Assembly (NCBI GenBank): GCA_017460665.1
Contig: JAFUAO010000104.1
Span: 1-57,469, forward strand
Origin: Ruminococcus sp.
GTDB lineage: Bacteria > Bacillota > Clostridia > Oscillospirales > Ruminococcaceae
Reading direction: 5' to 3'
DNA length: 57,469 bases
Part shown: positions 41,836 through 50,173 of the stretch, one piece after another
Numbering within the stretch: the first letter of the stretch is position 1
Layout of the letters: each line of letters begins with the position of its first letter
Notes under the pieces: generated by a model
Seen by the model: only the letters and a program-made list of their open reading frames with translations
Databases searched by the model: none
Told to the model about the DNA's origin: nothing
Position numbers and translations under genes: made by a program

Positions 41836-41864
41836 TGGACTTCCACAGAGAGTTGTGGTATGAT
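41836..41864 (+). promoter_or_regulatory. Promoter of integrase 3
   Basis: tggact (41,836-41,841), 17 bp, TATGAT (41,859-41,864). Within the spacer ccaca and tgtgg form a short inverted repeat. It shares cagagagttgtggtatgat (one change) with the promoter at 41,151. Confidence 0.6.
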
Positions 41865-41907
41865 GTCGTTGACAAAAACGCGCCGTATTACTGAACGGAG
41901 GTTTTAT

Positions 41908-43179
41908 ATGGCGACAATAAGACAAAGAAAAAGCGGCACTTATGAAATAAAGGTCTCCTGCGGATATGATGTCAACGGAAAACAGGTTCTCCAGTTCAAG
42001 CACTGGAAACCGCCCGAGGGACTGACCAAGAGACAAATTGAAAAGGAACTTCAGCGACAGGCGGTGCTGTTTGAGGAAGAGTGCAAGAAAGGCAAAATAA
42101 CTGCCTCAATAAAATTTCAGATGTTTGCAGAGCAGTGGTTCGAGGAATACGCAAAGATCAATCTTCGTCCCACATCATACGAGAGAATGAGGCAGACCAC
42201 TCAGCGCGTCTACCCAGCACTCGGTCACATGAAGCTCGATAAAATAACTGCAAGGCACATACAGGCTTTCATCTCGGACTTGTATGTCAATGGTAAAAAT
42301 CAGCGGAACGGCAAGCCGTTGTCGAGAAAGACGGTAGTCCATCACCTGAATTTTATTTCAGACATATTTGCGTACGCAATAAAAATGGATATGCTCAGCG
42401 ACAATCCCTGCCGCCGAGTGACTGTCCCCAAAGGCGAGTCGAAGGAGAAAGAGATATATACCATTGACGAGGTCAAGCAGATATTTCAGAAGCTCGACAG
42501 TGAGCCGCTGAAATGGAAGCTGTACATTATGCTCGCAATATACAGCGGATTCCGACGGAGCGAGATGCTGGGACTTGAGTGGAAGGACATCGACTTTGAA
42601 AACAGTACAATATCTGTCCGCAGAACGTCTCAGTACACAAAGGAGAAAGGCATATACACAGACACCACCAAGACTAAGCGCTCAAAGCGTATGAGCAAGT
42701 TCCCGCCTGTGATAATGAATATGCTTAAACAGTTCAAAGCTGAACAGGAGGCAGAGGCTGAACAGCTTGGCACCAAGTGGGAGGATCATGACAGACTGTT
42801 CGTAAAATGGAACGGCGAGCCTATGAATCCGCAGACCCCTTACGGTTGGTTCAGAGAGTTCTGCAAGCACAACAGCTTCCGCTTCTGCGACATACATTCA
42901 CTGCGACATCTCCATGCGAGCCTGCTTATATTCGAGGGAGTAGATGTAGTTGCGGTGTCGGCAGATATGGGACATAGCATCGTAGGAACAACTTTGAACC
43001 TATATTCCCATATGTTTCAAGAAGCGAGGACGAGGAACTGTGACGCAATTACGAACGCCCTGTCCTTTAATAATGAACCGCAAGGGGATAGTCAAAACAC
43101 AGTCGACAGCGAAGAAGCAGTAGATATTGACGAAACCGATGACGAGGCTGAGGAAGAAACGATGAGCCTGTCTATGTGA
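41908..43179 (+). CDS. Tyrosine site-specific integrase of element 3
   Basis: 423 residues from the ATG at 41,908, with CGGAGGT upstream; the in-frame codons before it overlap the promoter. Arm-binding start (MATIRQRKSGTYEIKVSCGY), core-binding domain, and catalytic residues in SGFRRSEM (Arg), HSLRH (His, Arg), MGHSIVGTTLNLYSHMF (nucleophile Tyr). The second His motif is MGH instead of LGH. The tail is strongly acidic (DETDDEAEEE), unlike those of integrases 1 and 2. It lies next to the intact tRNA-Glu gene and is paired with an excisionase, so element 3 is the most likely of the three to move. Confidence 0.96.
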   Translation: MATIRQRKSGTYEIKVSCGYDVNGKQVLQFKHWKPPEGLTKRQIEKELQRQAVLFEEECKKGKITASIKFQMFAEQWFEEYAKINLRPTSYERMRQTTQRVYPALGHMKLDKITARHIQAFISDLYVNGKNQRNGKPLSRKTVVHHLNFISDIFAYAIKMDMLSDNPCRRVTVPKGESKEKEIYTIDEVKQIFQKLDSEPLKWKLYIMLAIYSGFRRSEMLGLEWKDIDFENSTISVRRTSQYTKEKGIYTDTTKTKRSKRMSKFPPVIMNMLKQFKAEQEAEAEQLGTKWEDHDRLFVKWNGEPMNPQTPYGWFREFCKHNSFRFCDIHSLRHLHASLLIFEGVDVVAVSADMGHSIVGTTLNLYSHMFQEARTRNCDAITNALSFNNEPQGDSQNTVDSEEAVDIDETDDEAEEETMSLSM

Positions 43180-43241
43180 GTAAAAAGCAGCCGCAGGGAT
43201 AATAGTCCCTGCGGTTATGCAAACAGCAAACCACAGTTCAT

Positions 43242-43269
43242 GTGGCTGATTTTGAAAATAAGTGGCTGA
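43242..43269. repeat. Arm-type sites, right end of element 3
   Basis: gtggctga at 43,242-43,249 and aagtggctga at 43,260-43,269; the latter equals 14,154-14,163 at the other end. Confidence 0.5.
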
Positions 43270-43304
43270 CAAGGGGCTAAGGGCGTTTTTAAGAAAAGAG
43301 AAAA

Positions 43305-43336
43305 CCCACAAACGGCTATTTTAAGCCATCTGTGGG
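43305..43336 (-). terminator. Terminator of the tRNA-Met/tRNA-Glu transcript, supplied by element 3
   Basis: cccaca (43,305-43,310) pairs with tgtggg (43,331-43,336) and ggct with agcc inside. On the minus strand the stem is followed by TTTTCTCTTTTCTT. It starts 10 bases past the tRNA-Glu 3' end and lies within the integrated element. Confidence 0.75.
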
Positions 43337-43345
43337 ATTGCGTAA

Positions 43346-43368
43346 TGGTGACCCGTACGGGAATTGAA
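43346..43368 (-). other. att core within tRNA-Glu (right border of element 3)
   Basis: The 23-base core shared with 14,002-14,024 and 5,053-5,075. It covers CCA, the 3' acceptor strand and most of the T-arm. Confidence 0.9.
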
Positions 43369-43420
43369 CCCATGATCCCGCCGTGAAAGGGCGATGTCTT
43401 AACCTCTTGACCAACGGGCC
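43346..43420 (-). tRNA. tRNA-Glu (UUC)
   Basis: 75 bases with encoded CCA. Acceptor GGCCCGT pairs with ACGGGTC. The anticodon loop reads CTTTCAC with anticodon TTC. The T-arm contains GGTTCAATTCC. Its 3' end is the integration target of all three elements, and integration has kept it intact. Confidence 0.95.
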
Positions 43421-43456
43421 AAAAAGCGTTATCACAATACTGCGATAACGCCTGAC

Positions 43457-43533
43457 TGGTAGCGGCAGTAGGATTTGAACCAACGACCAATCGGGTATGA
43501 ACCGAGTACTCTAGCCAACTGAGCTATGCCGCC
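43457..43533 (-). tRNA. tRNA-Met (CAU)
   Basis: 77 bases with encoded CCA. The acceptor GGCGGCA pairs with TGCCGCT (G.U at position 1-72). The anticodon loop is TTCATAC with anticodon CAT. The elongator type is likely, as a G.U end pair is present instead of the initiator mismatch, but this is not certain. It is transcribed with tRNA-Glu. A hairpin (gcgttatc/gataacgc, 43,426-43,451) lies between them and may guide processing. Confidence 0.92.
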
Positions 43534-43562
43534 ATAAATAATGATGCATCTGTAGCTTAATT

Positions 43563-43591
43563 ATTATACACCATTTTCCCTCAAAAGTCAA
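43563..43591 (-). promoter_or_regulatory. Promoter of the tRNA operon
   Basis: On the minus strand TTGACT (43,586-43,591), 17 bp, TATAAT (43,563-43,568), 30 bases before tRNA-Met. Confidence 0.88.
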
Positions 43592-43700
43592 GGGGAACGG
43601 CGGCTAGCTGAAATTTTCGTCGGATAGCACAGATCTGCTGCCGGTTTTTCTGTAACACTATGTGGAGTTTGCCGGAGAACTGCTAGCCTTTAGCATTGGA

Positions 43701-43755
43701 GTCCGCCTAACGGCGGACTTTTTTGCATATCTGCGGTGTCCGCCAAAGGGCGGAC
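43701..43755. terminator. Paired terminator hairpins after the M16 gene
   Basis: gtccgcc/ggcggac at 43,701-43,718, followed on the plus strand by ttttttgc. A second gtccgcc/ggcggac is at 43,738-43,755, serving the minus strand. The same stem occurs twice in the same orientation. Nothing else is seen in 43,600-43,700. Confidence 0.65.
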
Positions 43756-43771
43756 GTCCTTTGCTCAACTG

Positions 43772-46633
43772 TCAAATGCTCTTGACGGTGAGCTCCGGGC
43801 AGCTCCTGACTGCCTCCGGGCCGCCTGCGACGCAAACGCTGCCCTTCTCGCCGAGCTGGCTGAGGGTATCGCAGAGCCCCAGCAGCTCCTCCTTAGTGAC
43901 TGAGAGGATCTCTCTGCGGAGCTTCCTGCGCTGTTCCTGGCCGATGCCGCTCAGCCATGCCTCGTCCTCGTAGATGCCCAGCTTTCCGGGAGACCGCAGC
44001 GGCTCGGTGTCCGCCACGGTGGAGATCATATACCTGCCCAGGTCCTCTCCGCCGGCGCACCACTCCCTGACCGCCTGGCCGAGCCCCTTGTAGGTCTCAA
44101 GGCTCCGTGCCGGCGAGGGATCACGGTAAGAGTAGCAGATCAGCCCTCCGGCCGAGTCAGCCACCAGACCCGCACCGTAGGCTCCGCCCTGGACCCGGAC
44201 CCTGTTCCAAAGGTGGTCCAGAGTGAGGATCTTTCCGGCCACCAAAAGGGCTCCGGTGCGCTCTTCGGTCTGCCAGCCCTGCACCGCATAGGAGACACTG
44301 GCAGGGATAGAGATCCCCAGTCTTTCCGGGAGCTCCGCCCTGTAGAGGGCCGGACCGCCGGGAGCCTCGCCCTCGGGGAGAGAGAGCATCGACAGAATAT
44401 CCGGCTGAGTGTCGGAGGTCACGCTGAGGGTGAGCCTTCTGGTGCAGGCGCAGCGGCCAAGGGCTTCCCCGATAAGGCGCCCCAGCCCCTCGCAGCCGGC
44501 GTCCTTCGCCTTCACAAGAGCGTGGACGGTCTCAGCCCGTGAGAAGCCGCTTATGGCCTCGATAGCGGCGTTTTTGGCGGAATACCGGGCAAGAGCGGCC
44601 CTCATTCCGATCCTATGGCCCTCGGTGATGACGGTCTGGCGGTCGTTTTCCTCGGCCTGGAGGAGGATCTTCCCGATCTGCTGAGTGTGGGAGAAGTCGG
44701 TCTCGGTGAGGATCTCGCAGATCAGCTCTGCCGCCTGCGGAGCCTTCTCTTCAAGGGCGCTGCACCGGACGGTCACTGACGGGCGGCAGGTCTCACGGTC
44801 GCCGATCTTGCTGTGTGCAGTCACCGAGAACTCCAGTGAGCCGGTATTTCGCCTTATGAGCCTTTGCAGCTCAGCGGCGGTATGGCGCTTCGTGGGGAGC
44901 TGGCCCAGCAGGTCCTCGATCAGCGAGAGCTGTGAAAGCTCACTGAGGGAAAGCTCCGAAACGTCGAAATACAGGGAAAAATGCACGATCCCGCCTGTTG
45001 GCACGCTATGGCGCAGGACCCTTGTCCCTCCGATGCTGTCAGCCAGCGTCAGGACGGGCTCCGGGTCGGGAGAGATCTGGTCGGGGGAGAGCACCGGCAC
45101 CGACGCTCTTGCCTCCTCTGAGTCAGGGGCAGCCTGCCACGCTGTAAGGGCCTTAGCGGTCTCACGGGCGGAGCTTCGCTGTTCGTCGGTCATCTTGGCG
45201 ACCCTCTCAGCAAGGGCAGCAGCCTCCGCCGCCTGACGGCGCCTGCCCTCCTCCTTGTCGGGAACGGCAGTCACACAGCACATACCTTCGGGGCTCATGA
45301 GCCTTTCGAGGAGCTCCTCGAAGCCGCCGTTTTTCGCCATTTCACGCAGCTTTTTCAGGGCCGGGCCGTGCTCCAGCCAGATCATGGGATCCCGGCGGTA
45401 GAAGTACCCGTCCAGCGCCCAGATGCACCTGGTCAGGCCCTGAGGCTCTCTCATGTCCCTTAGCTGGAACTCCTGCCGGTCGATGCAGGCCTCAAGCTCC
45501 TCCGGGTCAAGGCCCTTCTCAAGGATCTCCCTGACGGTGGAGCCGATCACCTCTTTCAGCTCCTCCAGCTTGTGTGAGTCGGTGTTGCGGACGCTGAGGA
45601 GGAAGTAGGGCTGAGCGATGCCCAGCACGGCCTCGCAGTCCACGTCCTGGCCCAGTCCACGGTCGATGACCGCCTTTTTCAGGGGAGCGCTGTTGCTGCC
45701 GGTAAGGTACTCCGCCAGCACATCGGCAGCCAGCTCGGAAGCCTTATCGCCGAAGGGAGCGATGATCTTTGCCATGGAGAAATGCGTCCGGTCCTTCTCG
45801 CTCTCGTCCTCGCCGATCTCATAGACCACCTGAGCCTGACCGGAGACGGGGCTCTGCAATTTGTCCTCCGGGAGCTGAGAAAGGCGGCTCTTTCCCGAAA
45901 GATAGCCTGAGATCAGCTCTAAGGTCTCGCCGATCGGGACGCTGCCGTCAAGGTAGAAGCAGCAGTTGGAGGGGTGATAGAACTTCTTCCACGCCGCAAG
46001 ATAGGCCTCATATGTAAGGTCCGGGATCCTCTCGGGGTAGCCTCCGGACTCGAAGCGGTAGCTGTTATCCGGGAAGAGCACCCCGTGAAGGGCCAGCTCG
46101 ATCACTGAGTCCACGTCGGTGAAGGCGCCCTTCATCTCGTTGAACACCACGCCCTTGTAGGAGGGAGAGCCCTCCTCATCGAACTCTATGTGCCAGCCCT
46201 CCTGCAAGAAGGCCTTGGGGTCCTTCCGGATCAGGGGAGCGAAAACTGCGTCCAGATAGACCTCCGTCAGGTTCAGGAAGTCCTGACTGTTGCGGCTGGC
46301 CACAGGGTAAACGGTCTTGTCGGGGAAGGTCATAGCGTTGAGGTAGGTCTGCATACTGCTCTTCAGTAGGTCCACGAAGGGCTCCTTCAGCGGGAACTTA
46401 TCCGATCCGCACAGGACGCTGTGCTCCAGTATGTGGAACACTCCCGTGTGGTCCTCGGGGATCGTGCGGAAGCCTGCTGCGAAGAGCTTGTTGGAGGCGC
46501 CGTTGTCCAGCCAGCAAAGGGCCGCACCGGTCTCCTTGTGCTCCATTTCGTAGACCGTGCCTCCCAGCTCCTTCGAGGGGCGCTCTCTTGTGACGGAAAA
46601 GCCGAATTTCTCGGCAGTTTCTTTAATATCCAT
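43772..46633 (-). CDS. M16C-family zinc metalloprotease (presequence-protease type)
   Basis: 953 residues. The inverted zinc motif HxxEH is H67-E70-H71 (FHILEHSVLCGSD), with the third ligand in the FNEMKGAF region. Length and fold, two M16 halves joined by a hinge, match the PreP/Cym1 subfamily, which degrades short unstructured peptides in a closed chamber. No signal peptide is present, so it is cytoplasmic. I start at 46,633 (AAGGAG 8 bases upstream) instead of the ATG at 46,639. It is translationally linked to the preceding EamA gene, whose stop lies within this start region. Confidence 0.95.
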   Translation of the reverse strand: MDIKETAEKFGFSVTRERPSKELGGTVYEMEHKETGAALCWLDNGASNKLFAAGFRTIPEDHTGVFHILEHSVLCGSDKFPLKEPFVDLLKSSMQTYLNAMTFPDKTVYPVASRNSQDFLNLTEVYLDAVFAPLIRKDPKAFLQEGWHIEFDEEGSPSYKGVVFNEMKGAFTDVDSVIELALHGVLFPDNSYRFESGGYPERIPDLTYEAYLAAWKKFYHPSNCCFYLDGSVPIGETLELISGYLSGKSRLSQLPEDKLQSPVSGQAQVVYEIGEDESEKDRTHFSMAKIIAPFGDKASELAADVLAEYLTGSNSAPLKKAVIDRGLGQDVDCEAVLGIAQPYFLLSVRNTDSHKLEELKEVIGSTVREILEKGLDPEELEACIDRQEFQLRDMREPQGLTRCIWALDGYFYRRDPMIWLEHGPALKKLREMAKNGGFEELLERLMSPEGMCCVTAVPDKEEGRRRQAAEAAALAERVAKMTDEQRSSARETAKALTAWQAAPDSEEARASVPVLSPDQISPDPEPVLTLADSIGGTRVLRHSVPTGGIVHFSLYFDVSELSLSELSQLSLIEDLLGQLPTKRHTAAELQRLIRRNTGSLEFSVTAHSKIGDRETCRPSVTVRCSALEEKAPQAAELICEILTETDFSHTQQIGKILLQAEENDRQTVITEGHRIGMRAALARYSAKNAAIEAISGFSRAETVHALVKAKDAGCEGLGRLIGEALGRCACTRRLTLSVTSDTQPDILSMLSLPEGEAPGGPALYRAELPERLGISIPASVSYAVQGWQTEERTGALLVAGKILTLDHLWNRVRVQGGAYGAGLVADSAGGLICYSYRDPSPARSLETYKGLGQAVREWCAGGEDLGRYMISTVADTEPLRSPGKLGIYEDEAWLSGIGQEQRRKLRREILSVTKEELLGLCDTLSQLGEKGSVCVAGGPEAVRSCPELTVKSI

Positions 46634-46635
46634 AT

Positions 46636-47529
46636 TCATTCTCCTTTGCTTGATGTTTCCGGTGAGCTGCTGCGGCTGAGCAGTATTATGGCGGCGAGTA
46701 TCATCACGATGCCGATGAGCTTTGCGGCGTCACGGGACTCTCCGTAGAGGGCCATGCCTAGGACTGCCCCCACAAGAGGCTCTACCGCAACGAGGATCGC
46801 TGCCTTTCCCGACTCCATTTTAGCCAGCCCCCAGGTGTACAGAAAATAAGGCAGCACTGTACAGACTACCCCGATCCCAAGGCAGAGAAGTGCGGTCCCT
46901 GCTGAGGAGAAGGCCAGCTCTGCGGTCCTGAGGGGCTTTCCGATGGGGAGGCTCCCCACGGCGCCTGCGATGAAGGTCAGGGCGGTCACTGTCATGGGGG
47001 GATACTTGTTAAGGGCGAACCGTCCGAAGATCGTGTAGAGGCCGTAGAACAGGCCTGAGGCCAGTCCCGTCAGCAGCACGAAGGGCGTCAGCCCGGCCCC
47101 CTTTGAGACTCCTGCCGTAAGGAAGCACCCTGCAAAGGTCAGCCCCAAGGCGATGAGCTTCACGCCAGTGATCCTCTCCCGGAAGATCACTGCGGACAGC
47201 AGCATGATGAAAACAGGGGAGGTGTACAGCAGCACCACGGCAACTGAGGCCTCCGACTTGATCATGGTGTAGAAGTAGCTTACGTTGAACAGCACGATGC
47301 TGACTATGCCGGTCCCTGCGAACATCCACAGGTCTCTCAGCCTGACACGAAGGTCCTTTTTAAGGGCAAGGGCAGCCAGCAGGAACACCGGTGCGGCAAC
47401 TCCCATACGGATCAGCGAGATCTGCATCGGGTCGAAGCCGGCAGCGGAGAGCCCTCGTATGAAGAGGCTGATCATTCCCCAAAGAACGCCGGCACCGATC
47501 ACTGCGGCAGCGGGAAGATGTCGTTTCAT
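46636..47529 (-). CDS. EamA/DMT-superfamily transporter
   Basis: 297 residues with ten predicted membrane helices in two EamA repeats. Each repeat has the usual end-of-repeat pattern (SPVFIMLLSAVIFRERI and EPLVGAVLGMALYGE). Such carriers export amino acids or other metabolites; the substrate is unknown. It is followed by the M16 protease with a few bases' overlap, so peptide breakdown and amino-acid export could be linked. Its promoter is at 47,570-47,598. Confidence 0.93.
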   Translation of the reverse strand: MKRHLPAAAVIGAGVLWGMISLFIRGLSAAGFDPMQISLIRMGVAAPVFLLAALALKKDLRVRLRDLWMFAGTGIVSIVLFNVSYFYTMIKSEASVAVVLLYTSPVFIMLLSAVIFRERITGVKLIALGLTFAGCFLTAGVSKGAGLTPFVLLTGLASGLFYGLYTIFGRFALNKYPPMTVTALTFIAGAVGSLPIGKPLRTAELAFSSAGTALLCLGIGVVCTVLPYFLYTWGLAKMESGKAAILVAVEPLVGAVLGMALYGESRDAAKLIGIVMILAAIILLSRSSSPETSSKGE

Positions 47530-47569
47530 TTATACCTCCGTTCGGTCATTTCTGACAAAAACTACTACT

Positions 47570-47655
47570 ATTATAATATATGCTGAGTGAGAAGTCAATG
47601 ATCTTGAGGAAAACTTTGATGATCCGTTGACGATCTTCTCTCGGGGTGGTATAAT
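47570..47655. promoter_or_regulatory. Divergent promoters for EamA (minus) and ThrE (plus)
   Basis: Minus: TTGACT (47,593-47,598), 17 bp, TATAAT (47,570-47,575). Plus: TTGACG (47,627-47,632), 17 bp, TATAAT (47,650-47,655). Confidence 0.85.
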
Positions 47656-47691
47656 ATCCACTGGAGATTTTTTTAGGAAAGAGGATGGCTG

Positions 47692-49014
47692 ATGAGCAAG
47701 TTCAGAAAACAGCATATGTCAGTTCCGTGGCATGACCTTATAGATCAGGAGAACGTCTGTCCGGCAACGGAGGCCCCCCTAAAAGAGAAGGCGACCCTTG
47801 TGGGAAGAGTGGGGCTCACCATGCTCTCGGTGGGAACGGGAGCATGGCGTGTGAGGGCCTCTATGAACAAGATCGCCCGTGCGCTGGGCATGGCCTGCTG
47901 TGCGGACATCGGGCTTTTGAGCATAGAGTATACCTGTATCGAAGGCGGCGAGACCTATACCGGGGCCCTGGCGCTGAGCACTACCGGCGTCAATACCCAC
48001 AAGATCTGGGCCATGGAGGAGTTCGCAGACGGCTTTGCCGAGCGTGCCGGAAGGTATTCCGCCGAGCAGTTCCACCAGATCATCGACAAGCTCCGCTCCA
48101 TGGAGAGCAACTACAGCGACCTTGACCTTGGCCTTGCGTCGGCGGCGGCCTGCTGTGCCTTCACCTTCCTGCTGGGAGGAGGCCTTGCGGAGATGATCTG
48201 CGCCTTCTTCGGGGCAGGTGTGGGGAATTTCGTCCGCCGGAAGCTGATCGGGCGGCACATCACTCTCTTTGCAAACGTTGCGGTCAGCGTAGCCAGTGCC
48301 TGTGCCGTATACGTCCTGCTGATCAAGGCTGCGGAGGCCCTGCTGGGGATCTCGGCGGTGCATCAGGCCGGCTACATATGCTCCATGCTCTTCGTGATAC
48401 CGGGCTTTCCGCTGATCACCGGAGGGATCGACCTTGCCAAGCTGGACCTGAGGTCGGGCCTGGAGAGGCTGACCTACGCCCTTCTGATCATAACCGTGGC
48501 CACCATGACAGGCTGGGCGGCGGCAAGCGTGTTCCGGTCCGCACCCTCGGATCTGGCGGCGCCTCAGTTCTCCCCCGTGGTGAAGGCCCTTCTGAGGCTC
48601 CTTGCCAGCTTTGTGGGAGTTTACGGCTTCTCGCTGATGTTCAACAGCACCAAGAAGATCGCTCTTACCGCAGGTATCATCGGCATGATCGCCAACACCC
48701 TCCGCCTTGAGCTGTTGGACTTCACCCCCGTCACGGTGGGAGCGGCGGCCTTCATCGGAGCTCTCAGCGCAGGGCTCATGGCGTCGCTGATAAAGCGCTG
48801 GATCGGCTATCCCCGGATCACTCTGACGGTGCCCTCGATCGTGATCATGGTGCCGGGACTGTTCATGTACAGGGGCGTCTACGGCGTGGCCGGAGGGGAC
48901 GTCACCGACGGCATGATGTGGCTGGTGAAGGCCTTCCTGATCGTCCTTGCGCTGCCATTGGGACTGATCTTCGCAAGGATCCTGACGGACAACAATTTCC
49001 GGAAGAGCAGCTGA
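47692..49014 (+). CDS. Threonine/serine exporter-family membrane protein (ThrE-like)
   Basis: 440 residues. A soluble N-terminal part (about 1-140, with GRVGLTMLSVGTGAWRVRAS) belongs to the DUF1212 half. About ten membrane helices follow, and the last set (from about 280) matches the DUF3815 half, often encoded separately. A single fused chain as here is also known, as in corynebacterial ThrE. The family exports threonine and serine. Its position divergent from an amino-acid-type EamA carrier suggests an amino-acid efflux region. The start at 47,692 follows AAGAGGATGGCTG. Confidence 0.92.
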   Translation: MSKFRKQHMSVPWHDLIDQENVCPATEAPLKEKATLVGRVGLTMLSVGTGAWRVRASMNKIARALGMACCADIGLLSIEYTCIEGGETYTGALALSTTGVNTHKIWAMEEFADGFAERAGRYSAEQFHQIIDKLRSMESNYSDLDLGLASAAACCAFTFLLGGGLAEMICAFFGAGVGNFVRRKLIGRHITLFANVAVSVASACAVYVLLIKAAEALLGISAVHQAGYICSMLFVIPGFPLITGGIDLAKLDLRSGLERLTYALLIITVATMTGWAAASVFRSAPSDLAAPQFSPVVKALLRLLASFVGVYGFSLMFNSTKKIALTAGIIGMIANTLRLELLDFTPVTVGAAAFIGALSAGLMASLIKRWIGYPRITLTVPSIVIMVPGLFMYRGVYGVAGGDVTDGMMWLVKAFLIVLALPLGLIFARILTDNNFRKSS

Positions 49015-49067
49015 CAGCTGTCAAAAAAGGACTGCATAAGAACGGTGCTCATACAGAAACATTAAGT

Positions 49068-49110
49068 CATAGTATTTCTGAACTAAAGTCAGAAGTACTA
49101 TGGCGTTTTT
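49068..49110 (+). terminator. Terminator after thrE-like gene
   Basis: catagtatttctga (49,068-49,081) pairs with tcagaagtactatg (49,089-49,102), 14 bp with one mismatch, followed by gcgtttttatt. Confidence 0.85.
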
Positions 49111-49111
49111 A

Positions 49112-49140
49112 TTGACAGTACAGCAATTTCATGCTATAAT
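49112..49140 (+). promoter_or_regulatory. Promoter of the acyl-hydrolase gene
   Basis: TTGACA (49,112-49,117), 17 bp, TATAAT (49,135-49,140), 40 bases before the ATG. Confidence 0.9.
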
Positions 49141-49180
49141 CGTTTCTAAGAAAGATCGGAATTTGTGAAGGAGACCAGCG

Positions 49181-50053
49181 ATGAAGAATTCTTATACCGT
49201 TAGAGAAGACGGATTTCAAGCTTATTGGTTTGAAGGCTCAATATACAGAGAAAAAGTTATTATCTGGATGCATGGTTCGGGTATGAATGAAAAGCATTGT
49301 CTTAAAGACTCGGAGTATCTTCGAGAGGAAGGATACTCTGTTCTTGTCCTTGGGTTTTACTTCTGGAAGGGTATGTCAAAGAAAATGCAGGGTATTCCGG
49401 TAGACTATGTTGAAAAGGCCGTGGCTGAACTGAAAAATAATGGATTCAGTAAAATAGGTATCCACGGCATATCTTCGGGTGCCGCTTATGCACTTCTGTG
49501 CGCATCGTTAATACCTGATATAAGCCTTGTTCTCAGCATTTGTCCTTTCGATCACGTGATGGAAGAGCCGAAGATCATCGGCAAGCCCACCGGCAGATCG
49601 TGGTTCAGCTATCACGGCAAGGATCATCCGTGTTCACTCTTTACCGGGCAACGGGAGAAAGGATTCTTTGGATCGCTGTGGGAATACAGGAAACAGGATA
49701 CCGAGCATTACAATGAGTTCTTTCGATCATTCTATGAAAACGCTACATTGACAGAGGAATCCCGGATCAAAGTTGAGAATATGAAAGCAGACATTCTGTT
49801 GGTTGCACCTGAAAGAGATAATGAGTGGCCCTCACCGACAGCTGTGAGGAGAATGCGGAAAGTGCTTGCTGAAGCAGACTATCCTTTCAGAGTCAAGACG
49901 ATCATCTACCCTTATGCAAGTCATTTGCTCGGCACTGACCCGCCGGGATCCTGGAAGAAGGCATTTCCGGCAGAAAAGAGATGGCCAGTAGAATGCAATG
50001 AAGCCAGAAAAGACTGCTTTGATCAGGAATTTCAGTTTTTAAGGGAATGGTAA
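49181..50053 (+). CDS. Alpha/beta-hydrolase of the BAAT/acyl-CoA thioesterase C-terminal type
   Basis: 290 residues without a signal peptide. HGSGMNEKH carries the oxyanion site, GISSGAAYALLCAS is the nucleophile elbow, and Asp (VAPERDNEWPS) and His (YASHLLG) complete the triad. The region around ISLVLSICPFDHVMEE resembles the BAAT acyl-transferase/thioesterase C-terminal family. The exact substrate is unknown. Base composition is visibly more AT-rich than its neighbours, which suggests later arrival. It stands alone with its own strong promoter and a bidirectional terminator. Confidence 0.82.
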   Translation: MKNSYTVREDGFQAYWFEGSIYREKVIIWMHGSGMNEKHCLKDSEYLREEGYSVLVLGFYFWKGMSKKMQGIPVDYVEKAVAELKNNGFSKIGIHGISSGAAYALLCASLIPDISLVLSICPFDHVMEEPKIIGKPTGRSWFSYHGKDHPCSLFTGQREKGFFGSLWEYRKQDTEHYNEFFRSFYENATLTEESRIKVENMKADILLVAPERDNEWPSPTAVRRMRKVLAEADYPFRVKTIIYPYASHLLGTDPPGSWKKAFPAEKRWPVECNEARKDCFDQEFQFLREW

Positions 50054-50102
50054 AGCGGTCAGCAGATCCTGATCTATCTCAGCAGCCGTATAAAATACAA
50101 AT

Positions 50103-50132
50103 GCCCCGAAGCATTTTGAAACGCTTCGGGGC
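50103..50132. terminator. Bidirectional terminator
   Basis: gccccgaagc pairs with gcttcggggc around 10 bases. On both strands a short run of T or A follows. It separates converging genes. Confidence 0.8.
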
Positions 50133-50173
50133 AAAACTTCTATATGGGTATCCGTCATACGCAGTCCTTTTCT

